Of a stretch of 64,000 nt of DNA, positions 50,937 through 60,586 are shown one piece after another. The stretch is taken from contig JACKFD010000014.1 in the NCBI GenBank assembly GCA_020632655.1, positions 62,001 to 126,000 of the forward strand, in the 5' to 3' direction. The stretch is from Spirochaetaceae bacterium (GTDB lineage: Bacteria; Myxococcota_A; UBA9160; UBA4427). The translations under genes and the position numbers were made by a program. The notes beneath the pieces were generated by a model, which was not told where the DNA came from, did not search any database, and saw nothing but the letters and a program-made list of their open reading frames with translations. Numbering within the stretch: the stretch's first letter is position 1; each line of letters opens with the position of its first letter.

Positions 50937-53900
50937 ATGTGGCTCTCCGATACCTCCGTAAGGCGCCCCGTCCTCGCGACCGTCCTCTCCCTGCTCCTGA
51001 TCGCCTTCGGCGTGCTCTCCTTCCAGAACCTCCCGCTACGGGAGCTGCCCGACGTCGACCCGCCGATCGTGTCGGTCCAGACGACCTACATCGGCGCCTC
51101 GGCCTCGGTCGTCGAGAACCGCGTGACGAAGCCGATCGAGGAGCGCCTCGCGGGCATCGAGGGCATCCGCAAGATCGTCTCCGAGAGCAGCGAAGGCGTC
51201 TCCCAGATCACGGTCGAGTTCGAGCTCTCCCGCGACATCGACAACGCCGCCAACGACGTACGCGACCGGGTCTCGATGTCGCGCGACGACATCCCGGACG
51301 AGGCCGACGCGCCCGAGATCTACAAGGCCCAGTCCGACGCGAGTCCGATCATGTGGCTCAACCTGAGCAGTCCCGACCTCGACCAGCTCGAGCTGACGGA
51401 CTACGCCGACCGTCGGCTCGTCGACCGCTTCTCGGTCGTCGACGGGGTGGCGCGGGTCGTGCTCTCGGGCGCGAAGCACTACTCGATGCGCATCTGGCTG
51501 GATCGCATCGCCCTCGCGGCCCGCGAGCTGACGGTCGCGGACGTCGAGACCGCCCTGCGCCAGCAGAACGTCGAGCTACCGGCCGGACGGATCGAGTCGA
51601 TCGAACGCGACCTGACCGTGCGCGTCGATCGCGGCTACTCGAGCGCCGAGGACTTCCGCGCGCTCGTCGTCAAGCGCGGTGACGAGGGACAGCTGGTCCG
51701 GCTGGGGGACGTCGCGCGCGTCGAAGTCGGCCCCCTCGAGTCCTCCGGCGGCTTCCGCGGGAACGGCCATCCACGCCTCGGCATCGGCATCGTCAAGCAG
51801 TCCACCGCCAACACCGTCAGCGTCGCGAACGGCGTGATCGAGGAGGTCGGTCGCGTCCAGTCGAGTCTGCCGCCGCACATGCTGCTCGAGACCGGTTGGA
51901 ACAGCGCGGACTACGTCCAGGCCTCGGTCGACGAGGTCTACCGCACGCTCGGCATCGCGATGGTCCTGGTCGTCTTCGTGATCTACCTCTTCCTCGGGAC
52001 GAAGCGGGCGGCGCTGATCCCGGCGGTGACCGTGCCGATCTGCCTGATCGCGACGTTCACGGGGCTCTGGGCCTTCGGCCTCTCGATCAACCTGCTGACG
52101 CTGCTCGCCCTGATCCTCTCGATCGGGCTCGTGGTCGACGACTCGATCGTCGTGCTCGAGAACGTGCAGCGACGCATCGAGCTCGGTGAGCCACCGCTGA
52201 TCGCGGCCTACCGCGGTACGCGCGAGGTCGGCTTCGCCGTGATCGCGACGACGCTCGTCGTGATCGCGGTCTTCGTCCCGATCGCGTTCCTGGAAGGCAC
52301 GACGGGGCGGATCTTCCGGGAGCTCGCCGTGACCGTCTCCGTGTCGGTCGCGGTCTCGAGCCTCGTAGCACTCACGCTCTCGGCGATGCTCTGCTCGAAG
52401 ATCCTGGCCCGCTCCCAGCCCGACGCGGGGCTCGCTCGATTCGCGAGCCGCGTCGTCGCGTCCTCGCAGGAGGCCTACGGGCGCGTGCTCGAGGCGGCGC
52501 TGCGCCGGCGCGGCGTGATCGTCGCGATCGTGGTCGCGACGGTCGCCCTCGCGGGCTGGCTCGTCGGACTGGTGCCGCGGGAGCTCGAGCCCAAGGAGGA
52601 TCGCGGCGCCTTCATGATCTTCATGCAGGCGCCCGAAGGCGCGAGCTTCGAGTACACCGACGCGCACATGAAGATGCTCGAGGAGCAGGTGCTCTTTCCG
52701 CTCGTCGACGAGGGGGCGATCGAGTTCGTGCTCACGCGCGTGCCCTTCGGCTACACGACGGACACGTCGATGAACACGGGGATGGTCATCACGGTGATGG
52801 CGCCGTGGGGCGAGCGCGACGTCACGGTCGACGAGGTGATGGGTCGGGTCGCCGCGGAGGCGAGCGCGATCCCGGGCGTGATCGCGTTCCCGATCTCGCC
52901 GAGCACCCTGGGTCGCAGCACCTCGAGCCGGCCCGTGCAGCTCGTGGTCGGTGGATCGCGACACGAAGAGGTCGGCGCCTGGCAGGAGCAGGTGATCGCC
53001 GAGGCGTCCGAGCGGGTGCCGAGCGTGCGCGGGCTGCTCGGCAGCTACCGCCCGACCCAGCCGCAGCTGCGCGTCGAGGTCGATCGCGATCGGGCGGCGG
53101 ATCTCGGCGTCGCCGTCGCGGTCGTCGGCCGGACCCTCGAGACGATGCTCGGGTCCGCGCGGGTCACGACCTACGAGGATCGCGGCGAGGAGTACGAGGT
53201 CGTGCTGCAGGCGGAGGCGGCGCAGCGCGCCTCGCCCACCGATCTCACGAACCTCTACGTCCGTTCCGATCGGAGCGGCCTGCTCATCCCGCTCTCGAAT
53301 CTCGTCCGCATCACCGAGCGCGCGGACGCCGGCAAGCTGCGTCGATTCAACCGCCTGCCCGCGGCGACGATCGAGGCGAGCCTCGCGCCCGGGGTGAGCC
53401 TCGGCGACGGGCTCCACGACCTCGAGACGATGGCGCGGCAGATCCTGCCCGAGGACGCCCACTTCGACTACGACGGGGACTCGCTCGAATTCGTGGAGTC
53501 GAGCAGCGCCGCCTACTTCACGTTCCTGCTCGCGCTGCTGATCGTGTTCCTCGTGCTCGCCGCGCAATTCGAGAGCTTCGTCCATCCGGCGGTCATCATG
53601 TTGACCGTGCCCCTCGCGGTGGCGGGCGCCCTGGCCGGCCTCCACCTCGCGACCCTCGGCGCACATGCGGGGCTCTGGCACACGACGGGCAGTCTGAACA
53701 TCTACAGCCAGATCGGAATGACGATCCTGATCGGCCTGGCCGCGAAGAACGGCATCCTGCTCGTCGAGTTCACGAACCAGCTCCGGGCCCAGGGGATCGC
53801 CTTCGAGCGGGCGATCCGCGAGGCGGCCCGCGCGCGCCTGCGACCGATCCTGATGACCGGGATCTCGACCGCGCTCGGGGCGCTGCCCCTCGTGCTCGGC

Positions 53901-54113
53901 AGCGGCCCCGGGTCCGGCGGGCGGCGCGCGATCGGTATCGTCGTCTTCGCCGGCGTGCTGTCCGCGACCTTCCTCACCCTCTTCGTCGTGCCGGTCGCCT
54001 ACTCCTTCGTTGCGCGCAGGACGCATACGCCGGGCGAGCTCGACCAGGCCCTCGACGAGCTCGATCGGAGCACGCCCGCGGTCGTCGGGCTGGGCGGAGA
54101 GCTCGAGGGCTGA
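50937..54113 (+). CDS. RND efflux transporter (AcrB/MexB-like)
   Basis: A 1,058-residue inner-membrane pump. It starts with RRPVLATVLSLLLIAFGVLSF, the typical first span. The proton-relay residues are Asp401-Asp402 in TM4 (GLVVDDSIVV) and a Lys in TM10 (GLAAKNGILLVEF). Two large periplasmic loops and 12 predicted TM helices fit the HAE-1/hydrophobe-exporting group. It should export amphiphilic or toxic compounds with the adaptor upstream. The frame is full length and intact. There is no regulator adjacent to the pair; substrates are unknown. Confidence 0.92.
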   Translation: MWLSDTSVRRPVLATVLSLLLIAFGVLSFQNLPLRELPDVDPPIVSVQTTYIGASASVVENRVTKPIEERLAGIEGIRKIVSESSEGVSQITVEFELSRDIDNAANDVRDRVSMSRDDIPDEADAPEIYKAQSDASPIMWLNLSSPDLDQLELTDYADRRLVDRFSVVDGVARVVLSGAKHYSMRIWLDRIALAARELTVADVETALRQQNVELPAGRIESIERDLTVRVDRGYSSAEDFRALVVKRGDEGQLVRLGDVARVEVGPLESSGGFRGNGHPRLGIGIVKQSTANTVSVANGVIEEVGRVQSSLPPHMLLETGWNSADYVQASVDEVYRTLGIAMVLVVFVIYLFLGTKRAALIPAVTVPICLIATFTGLWAFGLSINLLTLLALILSIGLVVDDSIVVLENVQRRIELGEPPLIAAYRGTREVGFAVIATTLVVIAVFVPIAFLEGTTGRIFRELAVTVSVSVAVSSLVALTLSAMLCSKILARSQPDAGLARFASRVVASSQEAYGRVLEAALRRRGVIVAIVVATVALAGWLVGLVPRELEPKEDRGAFMIFMQAPEGASFEYTDAHMKMLEEQVLFPLVDEGAIEFVLTRVPFGYTTDTSMNTGMVITVMAPWGERDVTVDEVMGRVAAEASAIPGVIAFPISPSTLGRSTSSRPVQLVVGGSRHEEVGAWQEQVIAEASERVPSVRGLLGSYRPTQPQLRVEVDRDRAADLGVAVAVVGRTLETMLGSARVTTYEDRGEEYEVVLQAEAAQRASPTDLTNLYVRSDRSGLLIPLSNLVRITERADAGKLRRFNRLPAATIEASLAPGVSLGDGLHDLETMARQILPEDAHFDYDGDSLEFVESSSAAYFTFLLALLIVFLVLAAQFESFVHPAVIMLTVPLAVAGALAGLHLATLGAHAGLWHTTGSLNIYSQIGMTILIGLAAKNGILLVEFTNQLRAQGIAFERAIREAARARLRPILMTGISTALGALPLVLGSGPGSGGRRAIGIVVFAGVLSATFLTLFVVPVAYSFVARRTHTPGELDQALDELDRSTPAVVGLGGELEG

Positions 54114-54284
54114 GGCCGAGAGGCGATCCTTCGCGCTCGACCGGCATATGCGATGGGCCGGCAGTCGCGATGCATCCCCGGCGCTCCGCCGTCTTCCTTC
54201 ATCGGACGGCGTTCCGGGACTCAGTGCAGGGCCTCGACCCGTCGATATGGGCGATCGTACCGTTCCCCTCAATCCGGAGTCGGT

Positions 54285-56906
54285 TTGCCCCCGCTCGCTT
54301 CGCTCGTCGCGGACTGGTCCGTCGTCGGCCAGCTGCCCGCCTCCGCGTCCGTCCTCGCGGTGGCGCTGGCGCTCGTGCTGTTGGCCCACCTGCGCCAGGC
54401 CCGCGCCTTGCGACGCGTGCGATCGATCCTGCGCGCTTCCGCCGCTGCGCATGCGGCCTCGGGACAGGGCAGCCTGCTCGTCGATCGCAAGGGCGTCGTG
54501 CTCGCGGAGATCGGTCCCGTCCGCGCGCTGCTCGACTCGGCGACGGACCCGAAACAACCGCTCGCCTTGCCGGGCCCGATCCGGGGACTGCTCGCCGACG
54601 AGACCGAGCAGAGACGCGTCCTCAAGACGACGTCGGGGCGCCTGCTCGAGCTCTCGATCGCCGCCGAGCAGGGCCGGCAGGACAAGGAAGGCCTGCGCGG
54701 CATCGTCGTGCGGGACGTGACCGAGCAGCGCAAGGGCGAGCGCCACCTCGTCAAGCTCGCGCACTACGACAGCCTCACGGGCCTCGGCAACCGACGCCTC
54801 TTCCTCACCCAGCTCGAGGCGGCCCTCGCTGCCTCCGTCGAGAGCGGCGTCCGGACGGCGCTCTTCTACATCGATCTGGATCGCTTCAAGGAGGTCAACG
54901 ACAGCCTGGGCCACGGCGCGGGCGATCGGCTCCTCAAGACCCTCGCCACGCGCTTCCGGAAGCGCTTCGGGGCCGGAGCGAACGGGGCGTCGCGCGGGAC
55001 GGTCGGCATCTATCGCCTCGCCGGCGACGAGTTCGCGATCGTGACGCAATTCGAAGGCGACGTCGCCGAGATCGAGTCCCGTGCACGGGACCTGATCACG
55101 CTGATGGCCGAGCCCGTCACGATCGGCCAGCGCACCATCGACTCCTCCGGCAGCGTCGGTATCGCCCTGCATCCCGAGCACGCCTCGGACGTCGAGGATC
55201 TGGTCAAGCACGCGGACGCCGCGCTCTACGTGGCCAAGGAGGCCGGCCGGGATCGCTTCGTGATCTACGACCCCGAGATCACGCGTGAAGCCGACCGCTC
55301 GCGCAAGGTCGAGGAAGAGCTGCGCCACGCGATCGAGCGGGGCGAGCTCGCGCTCCACTACCAGCCGAAGGTGGAGGTCGAGGGGGAGACGGTCGTCGGC
55401 TTCGAGGCCTTGCTGCGCTGGTACAACCGGGATCTCGGATACGTCGGGCCGAGCGAGTTCATCCGGATCGCCGAGGAGCGCGGACTGATCACGGAGATCG
55501 GCTCCTGGTGCGTGCGGGAGGCGTGCCGCCAGATCCGCGTGTGGCTGGACGCGGGCTTCGACGTCGTGCCGGTCTCCGTGAACGTGTCGAGCGCCCAGTT
55601 CCGCGAGTCCGAGGTCGAGCGGGTGGTGGGAGATGCGCTCGTCGAGTTCGACGTGCATCCGTCGATGCTCGAGGTCGAGCTGACCGAGAGCCTGCTGCTC
55701 GCCGACGACGATCGGACGGGACACGCGCTCCGGGAGCTGCGGGCGATCGGCGTGCGGATCGCCCTCGACGACTTCGGCACGGGCTACTCGGCGCTCACGT
55801 ACCTCAACCGCTTCCCGCTCGACGTCGTCAAGATGGACCGCGGCTTCCTTCGCGACATCGAGGACAGCCCGGCCGCGGCGGGCATTGCACGCGCGGTCGT
55901 CTCGCTCTCGCACTCGCTCGGATTCGAGGTCGTCGCCGAGGGCGTCGACTCGCCGGTCCAGGCGGATCTGCTGCGCAAGATGGGCTGCGACCTGATCCAG
56001 GGCTTCCTCTTCTCTCCGGCGATTCCGGTCGAGGAGGCGACCCGCTTCCTCGCGGCCGAGGGCTTCCCGCGCCCGCGCATCGAGCGCATCGTCGAAGGCA
56101 GCGCTGCGAGCGCGGGCGGTGCCGGCGTGCAGAGTCCGGCGGCGTCGGCTTCGCACGCCGGGCGGGGCGCGCGGCCCGATGCGAAGGCGCCGGCGCGGAT
56201 CCTCGTGATCGACGACGAGTGGTCTTCGCTCGGCTCGGACGCCCTGCGCCTGATGCGCCTCGAAGCCGACGTGCATCTCGTGACCGGACTCGACGAGGCG
56301 AGACTCTTCGTCCAGCAGGAAGAGCCGATCCTCGATCTCCTGATCTCGTCGCCTTCGATCGACCTCGCGGCCGTCGGAGAGGTCCTCGAGCAGGTGCGCA
56401 AGCTCGCACGGGACCACGTGCCGCGCTGGCTCGTGATCGGGGATCCACCGGATGCGGAGCGTCGCGAGGCCGTCCGGACGGCGGGCGTCGACTGGGTCCT
56501 GTGGGCACCCTACGCGGATCCGGAGCTGCGATTCTTCGTTGCGGCGGCGCGGACGAATCGCAGCTGGAAGGTCAACCGTCAGACCGTGCGCGTGCCGGTC
56601 GATGCGATCGCCTGGATCCGGGCCGGGGGCCAGCGTGCGACTGGCGTCGTGACGAGCCTCTCGCGACGCGGCGCCTTCATCGAGACCGAGGACGAGTTCG
56701 AGAGCGGTCAGCCGATCCGTCTCGAGTTCAAGGTCGAGTCCCGGCGCATCTCGGTCTTCGCGAACGTGACCGGCATCCGACGTCCGGCCGACGGGGACGA
56801 CGACCAGGCGGCCGGCATCAACGTGATCTTCTACGAGGTCGACGAGCGGAGCGATGGGCTGATCGCCGAGGCGATCGAGCGGATCTGGATGCGCTTCCTG
56901 CCCTGA
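54285..56906 (+). CDS. Membrane PAS-GGDEF-EAL protein with degenerate REC and PilZ domains
   Basis: A protein of about 873 residues with six parts in order. One TM helix (ASASVLAVALALVLLAHL). A PAS-like domain. A GGDEF domain whose signature reads AGDEF (246-250), often still active. An EAL domain with Glu374 in FEALLRW, NVSSAQF, ELTES, DDFGTGYS, KMDRGFLRD and EGVDS. A receiver-like domain (about 645-760) where the phospho-Asp site reads LLISSP (Ser instead of Asp). A C-terminal PilZ domain (RQTVR, then SLSRRGAFIET) that would bind c-di-GMP. It could both make or break and sense c-di-GMP. The TTG at 54285 has GGAG 7 bases upstream; ATG 54153 is an alternative start. Confidence 0.85.
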   Translation: MPPLASLVADWSVVGQLPASASVLAVALALVLLAHLRQARALRRVRSILRASAAAHAASGQGSLLVDRKGVVLAEIGPVRALLDSATDPKQPLALPGPIRGLLADETEQRRVLKTTSGRLLELSIAAEQGRQDKEGLRGIVVRDVTEQRKGERHLVKLAHYDSLTGLGNRRLFLTQLEAALAASVESGVRTALFYIDLDRFKEVNDSLGHGAGDRLLKTLATRFRKRFGAGANGASRGTVGIYRLAGDEFAIVTQFEGDVAEIESRARDLITLMAEPVTIGQRTIDSSGSVGIALHPEHASDVEDLVKHADAALYVAKEAGRDRFVIYDPEITREADRSRKVEEELRHAIERGELALHYQPKVEVEGETVVGFEALLRWYNRDLGYVGPSEFIRIAEERGLITEIGSWCVREACRQIRVWLDAGFDVVPVSVNVSSAQFRESEVERVVGDALVEFDVHPSMLEVELTESLLLADDDRTGHALRELRAIGVRIALDDFGTGYSALTYLNRFPLDVVKMDRGFLRDIEDSPAAAGIARAVVSLSHSLGFEVVAEGVDSPVQADLLRKMGCDLIQGFLFSPAIPVEEATRFLAAEGFPRPRIERIVEGSAASAGGAGVQSPAASASHAGRGARPDAKAPARILVIDDEWSSLGSDALRLMRLEADVHLVTGLDEARLFVQQEEPILDLLISSPSIDLAAVGEVLEQVRKLARDHVPRWLVIGDPPDAERREAVRTAGVDWVLWAPYADPELRFFVAAARTNRSWKVNRQTVRVPVDAIAWIRAGGQRATGVVTSLSRRGAFIETEDEFESGQPIRLEFKVESRRISVFANVTGIRRPADGDDDQAAGINVIFYEVDERSDGLIAEAIERIWMRFLP

Positions 56907-57083
56907 TCCCGCGCTCCCGATCCCGCGTCGATCCGCCGTGGGGCGACACGCCGGGGGTTCTCCTCGGTGGCGGGCTCGGGCGTCGTCCGGAGGCCCCCGT
57001 TCCCGGCTCAAGTTCGGACGCGGCGCTTCGATCCGGGGGAGTCCCCCCTGGTCCACGCGGCCTGATCGGGAGGCTTCGCGGTC

Positions 57084-59018
57084 GTGCGGATCCGAACCAA
57101 GCTCACCACCGGTCTATCGGCGATGACCGTTCTCGTCGTGATCTGCGGTGTGAGCGGCTACCTCGCCGTGGGCTCCCTCGGCCGATCCCTGGCCTGGGTC
57201 TCGGGTCCGGCGCATCGTGCGCTCGCGGGCCTCGGCGCCGCACTCGTCGCGGTCGAGGGGGAGATGCTCGCGGTGCAGCGGGTGCTCGACGGGGAGACGT
57301 CGACGGCGCGCGCGTCGGTCGAGGCGGCCGAGGTCGAGCTCGCCCGGGCCCTGGACGCCGTGGGGTCGTCGGGCGTGATCGAGAGCGGACGTCTCGAGGC
57401 GCTGCGCTTCGAGCGGGTGGCCTACCTCGACGCGCTCGGACGCCTGCTCGCGGCTCACGACGAGTTCGTGACGGCGCGAGACGCCTTCGTCGTCGAGGCG
57501 GCCCGCTTCGTCGAGCTCGGCGAGGTGCTCGAGGAGGTCGGCGACGGCGCTGTCGAGGAGCTCGCCCGGCATCCCGATCGGGCCTACAGCTGGAAGGGTG
57601 GCCTGCGTGCGCGATGGGAGGCCGCGGATGGCGGCATGGAGAGCAACATCGGTCTGCTCACCTCCCTCCATCACATGCAGCGACTCCAGGCGGGCGATCC
57701 GCCGGAGGAGGTGCTGCCCGAGATCGAGCAGGCCTTCGCCTTCCTCGAGCGGGCGATGGACGGGATGCTCGGGACGGGGACCTTCGATGTCCCCCTGCGC
57801 TCGGGGCCGGAGAGCATGGCAGAGGCCTACCGCGCCGCTTCGGATCGCTACCGAAGCGCCTTCGATCGGTACGTCGCGACGACGCTCGCATTGCGCGCCG
57901 TCGACGCGAGCTACCGCGAGCAGACGACGTCGTTCCGCGACGCGGTCCATGAGCTCGTCTCCGTCGGCGAGGCGAAGGTGAACACCGAGATCGCGGCGAT
58001 CTCGCGGGTCGCGTGGATGGCCCGGTCGGGCATCTTCGCCTCGGTCTTCGGCAGCCTCTTCGCCGCCGTCGTCACGGGTCTCGTGATGCTGCGGACGACG
58101 GTGAAGCCGATCGCGGAGCTGGATCTGGCGCTCCACGAGATCGCGGAGGGAGAGGGCGATCTCACGGCCCGGCTCGACGAGTCGAGTCGGGACGAGCTCG
58201 GGAACGTGGCCCGATGGTTCAATCGCTTCGTCGAGAAGCTCGAGTCGATCTTCGTCGAGGTGATCCGCAGCGCCCGCATGCTCGAGAAGCAGGTGGACGC
58301 CGTCTCGGCGGCGAGCCACGTCCTCGCGCAGAGCTCCGCGAAGCAGGCGGCCAGCGTGCAGGAGATCTCGACGGCGGCGGAGGAGATCGCGCGCATGTCG
58401 GAATCGACGGCGGCGATCACGGTCGAGGCCAGCGGGATCGCCGTCGCCGGAAGCGAGGCCGCGAGCCGCGGCCGGAGCGAGATGGGCGAGATGGCCATCG
58501 CGATGCGGGCGATCGAGGAGTCCTCGACGAACATCTCGCAGATCCTCGACGTGATCGAGGGGATCGCCGTCCAGACGAACCTGCTCGCGCTCAACGCCGC
58601 GGTCGAGGCCGCCCGGGCGGGGGAGGTCGGCAAGGGCTTCGCCGTCGTCGCGGAGGAGGTCCGGACGCTCGCGCTGCGAAGCTCGGAGGCGGCGCGCGAG
58701 ACCTCCGAGCGGGTCGAGGAGGCGAGGCGGGCCGTGTCGGCGGGCGTGCGCGTCACGTCGAACGTGAGCCTCGCCCTCGACTCGATCGTCGACTCCGCCT
58801 CGAAGATCGAGTCCCTGCTCGAGGTGGCGTCGAGCTCCGTCTGCGAGCAGTCGAGCGCCGCTGCGAACATCACGCGGACGATCCTCGAGGTGGATCGCCG
58901 GACCGCGGATACGGCCGCGAGCGCCGAGCAGCTGGCTCACGACGCCGAGGTCGCCTCGCGGGCGCTCCATCAGGTCGTCGGCGCGACGCGCCGGTTCCGG
59001 CTCGGATCCGGAGCATGA
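57084..59018 (+). CDS. Methyl-accepting chemotaxis protein
   Basis: A 644-residue chemoreceptor. TM1 is at residues 8-35 (GLSAMTVLVVICGVSGYLAVGSL), then a helical periplasmic sensor of about 280 residues, TM2 near 315-335 (GIFASVFGSLFAAVVTGLVML), and HAMP (TVKPIAELDLALHEIAEGEG). The cytoplasmic hairpin tip is VIEGIAVQTNLLALNAAVEAARAGE, followed by GKGFAVVAEEVRTLA. It signals to a CheA/CheW array not encoded here. The GTG start follows GGGAGG by about 10 bases. The stop lies within the first copy of a 38-bp tandem repeat. Confidence 0.9.
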   Translation: MRIRTKLTTGLSAMTVLVVICGVSGYLAVGSLGRSLAWVSGPAHRALAGLGAALVAVEGEMLAVQRVLDGETSTARASVEAAEVELARALDAVGSSGVIESGRLEALRFERVAYLDALGRLLAAHDEFVTARDAFVVEAARFVELGEVLEEVGDGAVEELARHPDRAYSWKGGLRARWEAADGGMESNIGLLTSLHHMQRLQAGDPPEEVLPEIEQAFAFLERAMDGMLGTGTFDVPLRSGPESMAEAYRAASDRYRSAFDRYVATTLALRAVDASYREQTTSFRDAVHELVSVGEAKVNTEIAAISRVAWMARSGIFASVFGSLFAAVVTGLVMLRTTVKPIAELDLALHEIAEGEGDLTARLDESSRDELGNVARWFNRFVEKLESIFVEVIRSARMLEKQVDAVSAASHVLAQSSAKQAASVQEISTAAEEIARMSESTAAITVEASGIAVAGSEAASRGRSEMGEMAIAMRAIEESSTNISQILDVIEGIAVQTNLLALNAAVEAARAGEVGKGFAVVAEEVRTLALRSSEAARETSERVEEARRAVSAGVRVTSNVSLALDSIVDSASKIESLLEVASSSVCEQSSAAANITRTILEVDRRTADTAASAEQLAHDAEVASRALHQVVGATRRFRLGSGA

Positions 59019-59076
59019 AGCGGCTCCTCCGATTCCGGCTCCGATCTGGAGCATGAAGCGGCTCCTCCGATTCCGG
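58995..59076. repeat. 38-bp tandem duplication at the chemoreceptor stop
   Basis: Two copies start at 58995 and 59033 and a partial third at 59071, all opening TTCCGG. Each full copy contains GCATGAAGCGGCTCCTCC; the TGA stop of the chemoreceptor is in copy 1. GGAGC and GGCTCC in each copy can form short hairpins, so the repeat may also serve as a terminator. Confidence 0.85.
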
Positions 59077-59135
59077 ACCGGCTCTGGCGGGTGGAGCGGA
59101 CCCGTCGGCTCCGGAACGTGCGATGATCGCGCGCG

Positions 59136-60533
59136 ATGGGGGGACGCCGAGGCGTGGAACGAGGCATCTCGCGTGCGGGGCGGAGCGGGCGCGAGGGGTC
59201 GGGCGTCGCCTCGCTCGTCGCGGTCGCGGGTCTGGTGCTGCTCGCCGCGGAGCCGCTCCGGGCCGATCCCGTGCATCGCGGCGCCGAGCGCAATCGCGAC
59301 GCGCGCTCGAGTCCGGCGCGGAAGACGCGCCCGCCCGCCGACACCTCGGAGCCGGGCTCGATCTGGGACGTGCTCCGGAGGAGCGACCGCCTGACCGGCG
59401 GTTGGGGCGGTCTGCGGGATCGGCTCTCCGAGCGCGGTGTCGACGTCGAGTCGACCGTGATCGTCGACGCCTCGGTTCCGTCTCGGGGCGCCCTCCGCCA
59501 GAGGGAGGCCGTGCGAAGCCTCGTCGACCTGAACGTCTCCCTCGACCTCGGGAAGCTGGCGGGCTGGTCCGGGGCGACGGTCTTCGCCGACGGCTACGGA
59601 TACTGGGGGCGAAGCGGCTCGGGCGACGTCGGCGACTTCCAGGTCTACTCGAACATCGACAACGACCTCGACCGCGTGCAGCTCGCCGAGCTGTGGATCC
59701 AGCAGGAGCTCTTCGGTGAACGCGTCCGGCTCAAGCTCGGGAAGCTCGACGCGAACAGCGAGTTCGCCTTCGTCGACGTGGCGGGCGAGTTCGTCAACTC
59801 GTCGGCCGGATTCAGCCCCACGATCTTTCCGCTGCCGACCTATCCCGAGCCCTCGACCGGCGCACTCGTCTTCCTCTATCCGACCTCCGGACTCTACGCC
59901 GGCATGGCGCTCTTCGACGGCACCGGCTCGACCGGCTTCACCACGGGCAACAGCGGCCCCCGCCGCTTCTTCGACGACGATCTCGAGAGTCACGCCTTCC
60001 TGATCGGGGAGGTCGGTCTGCGCTGGTCCGAGGGCGTCGCGCCGGGGCCGGGTCGGCTCGCCGCCGGTCCCTGGCATCACACCGGTCGCTTCGATCGCTT
60101 CGACGGGGGGCGCGACCACGGCACGACGGGATTCTTCGTGCTCGCCGAGCAGCGCCTCCTGCGCTTCGCGAGGCCGAAGCCGGATCGGAGCGACGACGAC
60201 CCGGGTCGTGGCCTCGACGTCTTCGCACAATACGGATGGGCGGATGCCGACGTGAGTGCGGCCGCCCAGCACGCGAGCCTGGGCGTCGTGGCGGTCGGCC
60301 CCTTCGATGCGCGGTCCGACGACGCCCTCGGTGCGATGGTCAGCTGGGTCGACTTGAGCGACCGCACGGGCGCGGGCTTCGACTCCGACGAGACGGCCTT
60401 CGAGCTCTTCTACCGCTTCGCCCTGACGGGTGCCGTCCAGCTCAAGCCCGATCTGCACGTCATCCACCGACCCGGCGGCGTGTCGGGCAAGGGCGTCGTG
60501 GTCGGCACCCTGCGCATCGAGGTCACACTCTGA
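59136..60533 (+). CDS. Carbohydrate-selective porin, OprB family
   Basis: A 465-residue outer-membrane protein with a signal peptide (VASLVAVAGLVLLAAEPLRA). The pattern GGLRDRLSERGVDVESTVIVDAS is the OprB opening. Alternating beta strands with aromatic ends (VFADGYGYWG, GALVFLYPTSGLYAGMALFDG, TAFELFYRFALTGA) continue to a C-terminal TLRIEVTL. The family forms passive channels for sugars. ATG 59136 overlaps no other gene. The putative proline-use gene starts about 50 bases later on the same strand. Confidence 0.82.
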   Translation: MGGRRGVERGISRAGRSGREGSGVASLVAVAGLVLLAAEPLRADPVHRGAERNRDARSSPARKTRPPADTSEPGSIWDVLRRSDRLTGGWGGLRDRLSERGVDVESTVIVDASVPSRGALRQREAVRSLVDLNVSLDLGKLAGWSGATVFADGYGYWGRSGSGDVGDFQVYSNIDNDLDRVQLAELWIQQELFGERVRLKLGKLDANSEFAFVDVAGEFVNSSAGFSPTIFPLPTYPEPSTGALVFLYPTSGLYAGMALFDGTGSTGFTTGNSGPRRFFDDDLESHAFLIGEVGLRWSEGVAPGPGRLAAGPWHHTGRFDRFDGGRDHGTTGFFVLAEQRLLRFARPKPDRSDDDPGRGLDVFAQYGWADADVSAAAQHASLGVVAVGPFDARSDDALGAMVSWVDLSDRTGAGFDSDETAFELFYRFALTGAVQLKPDLHVIHRPGGVSGKGVVVGTLRIEVTL

Positions 60534-60586
60534 CGCGTCGCGAGCCGCCCGCGGTGATCGGCCCGAGGATCGCCTAAGATCGCGCC

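Noticed and set aside
51576..57056. Open frame of about 1,830 codons on the minus strand
   Set aside because: Antisense to the RND pump and GGDEF-EAL genes, both of which have clear catalytic motifs on the plus strand.
57114..60467. Open frame of about 1,120 codons on the minus strand
   Set aside because: Antisense to the chemoreceptor and porin genes; composition is that of a codon shadow.
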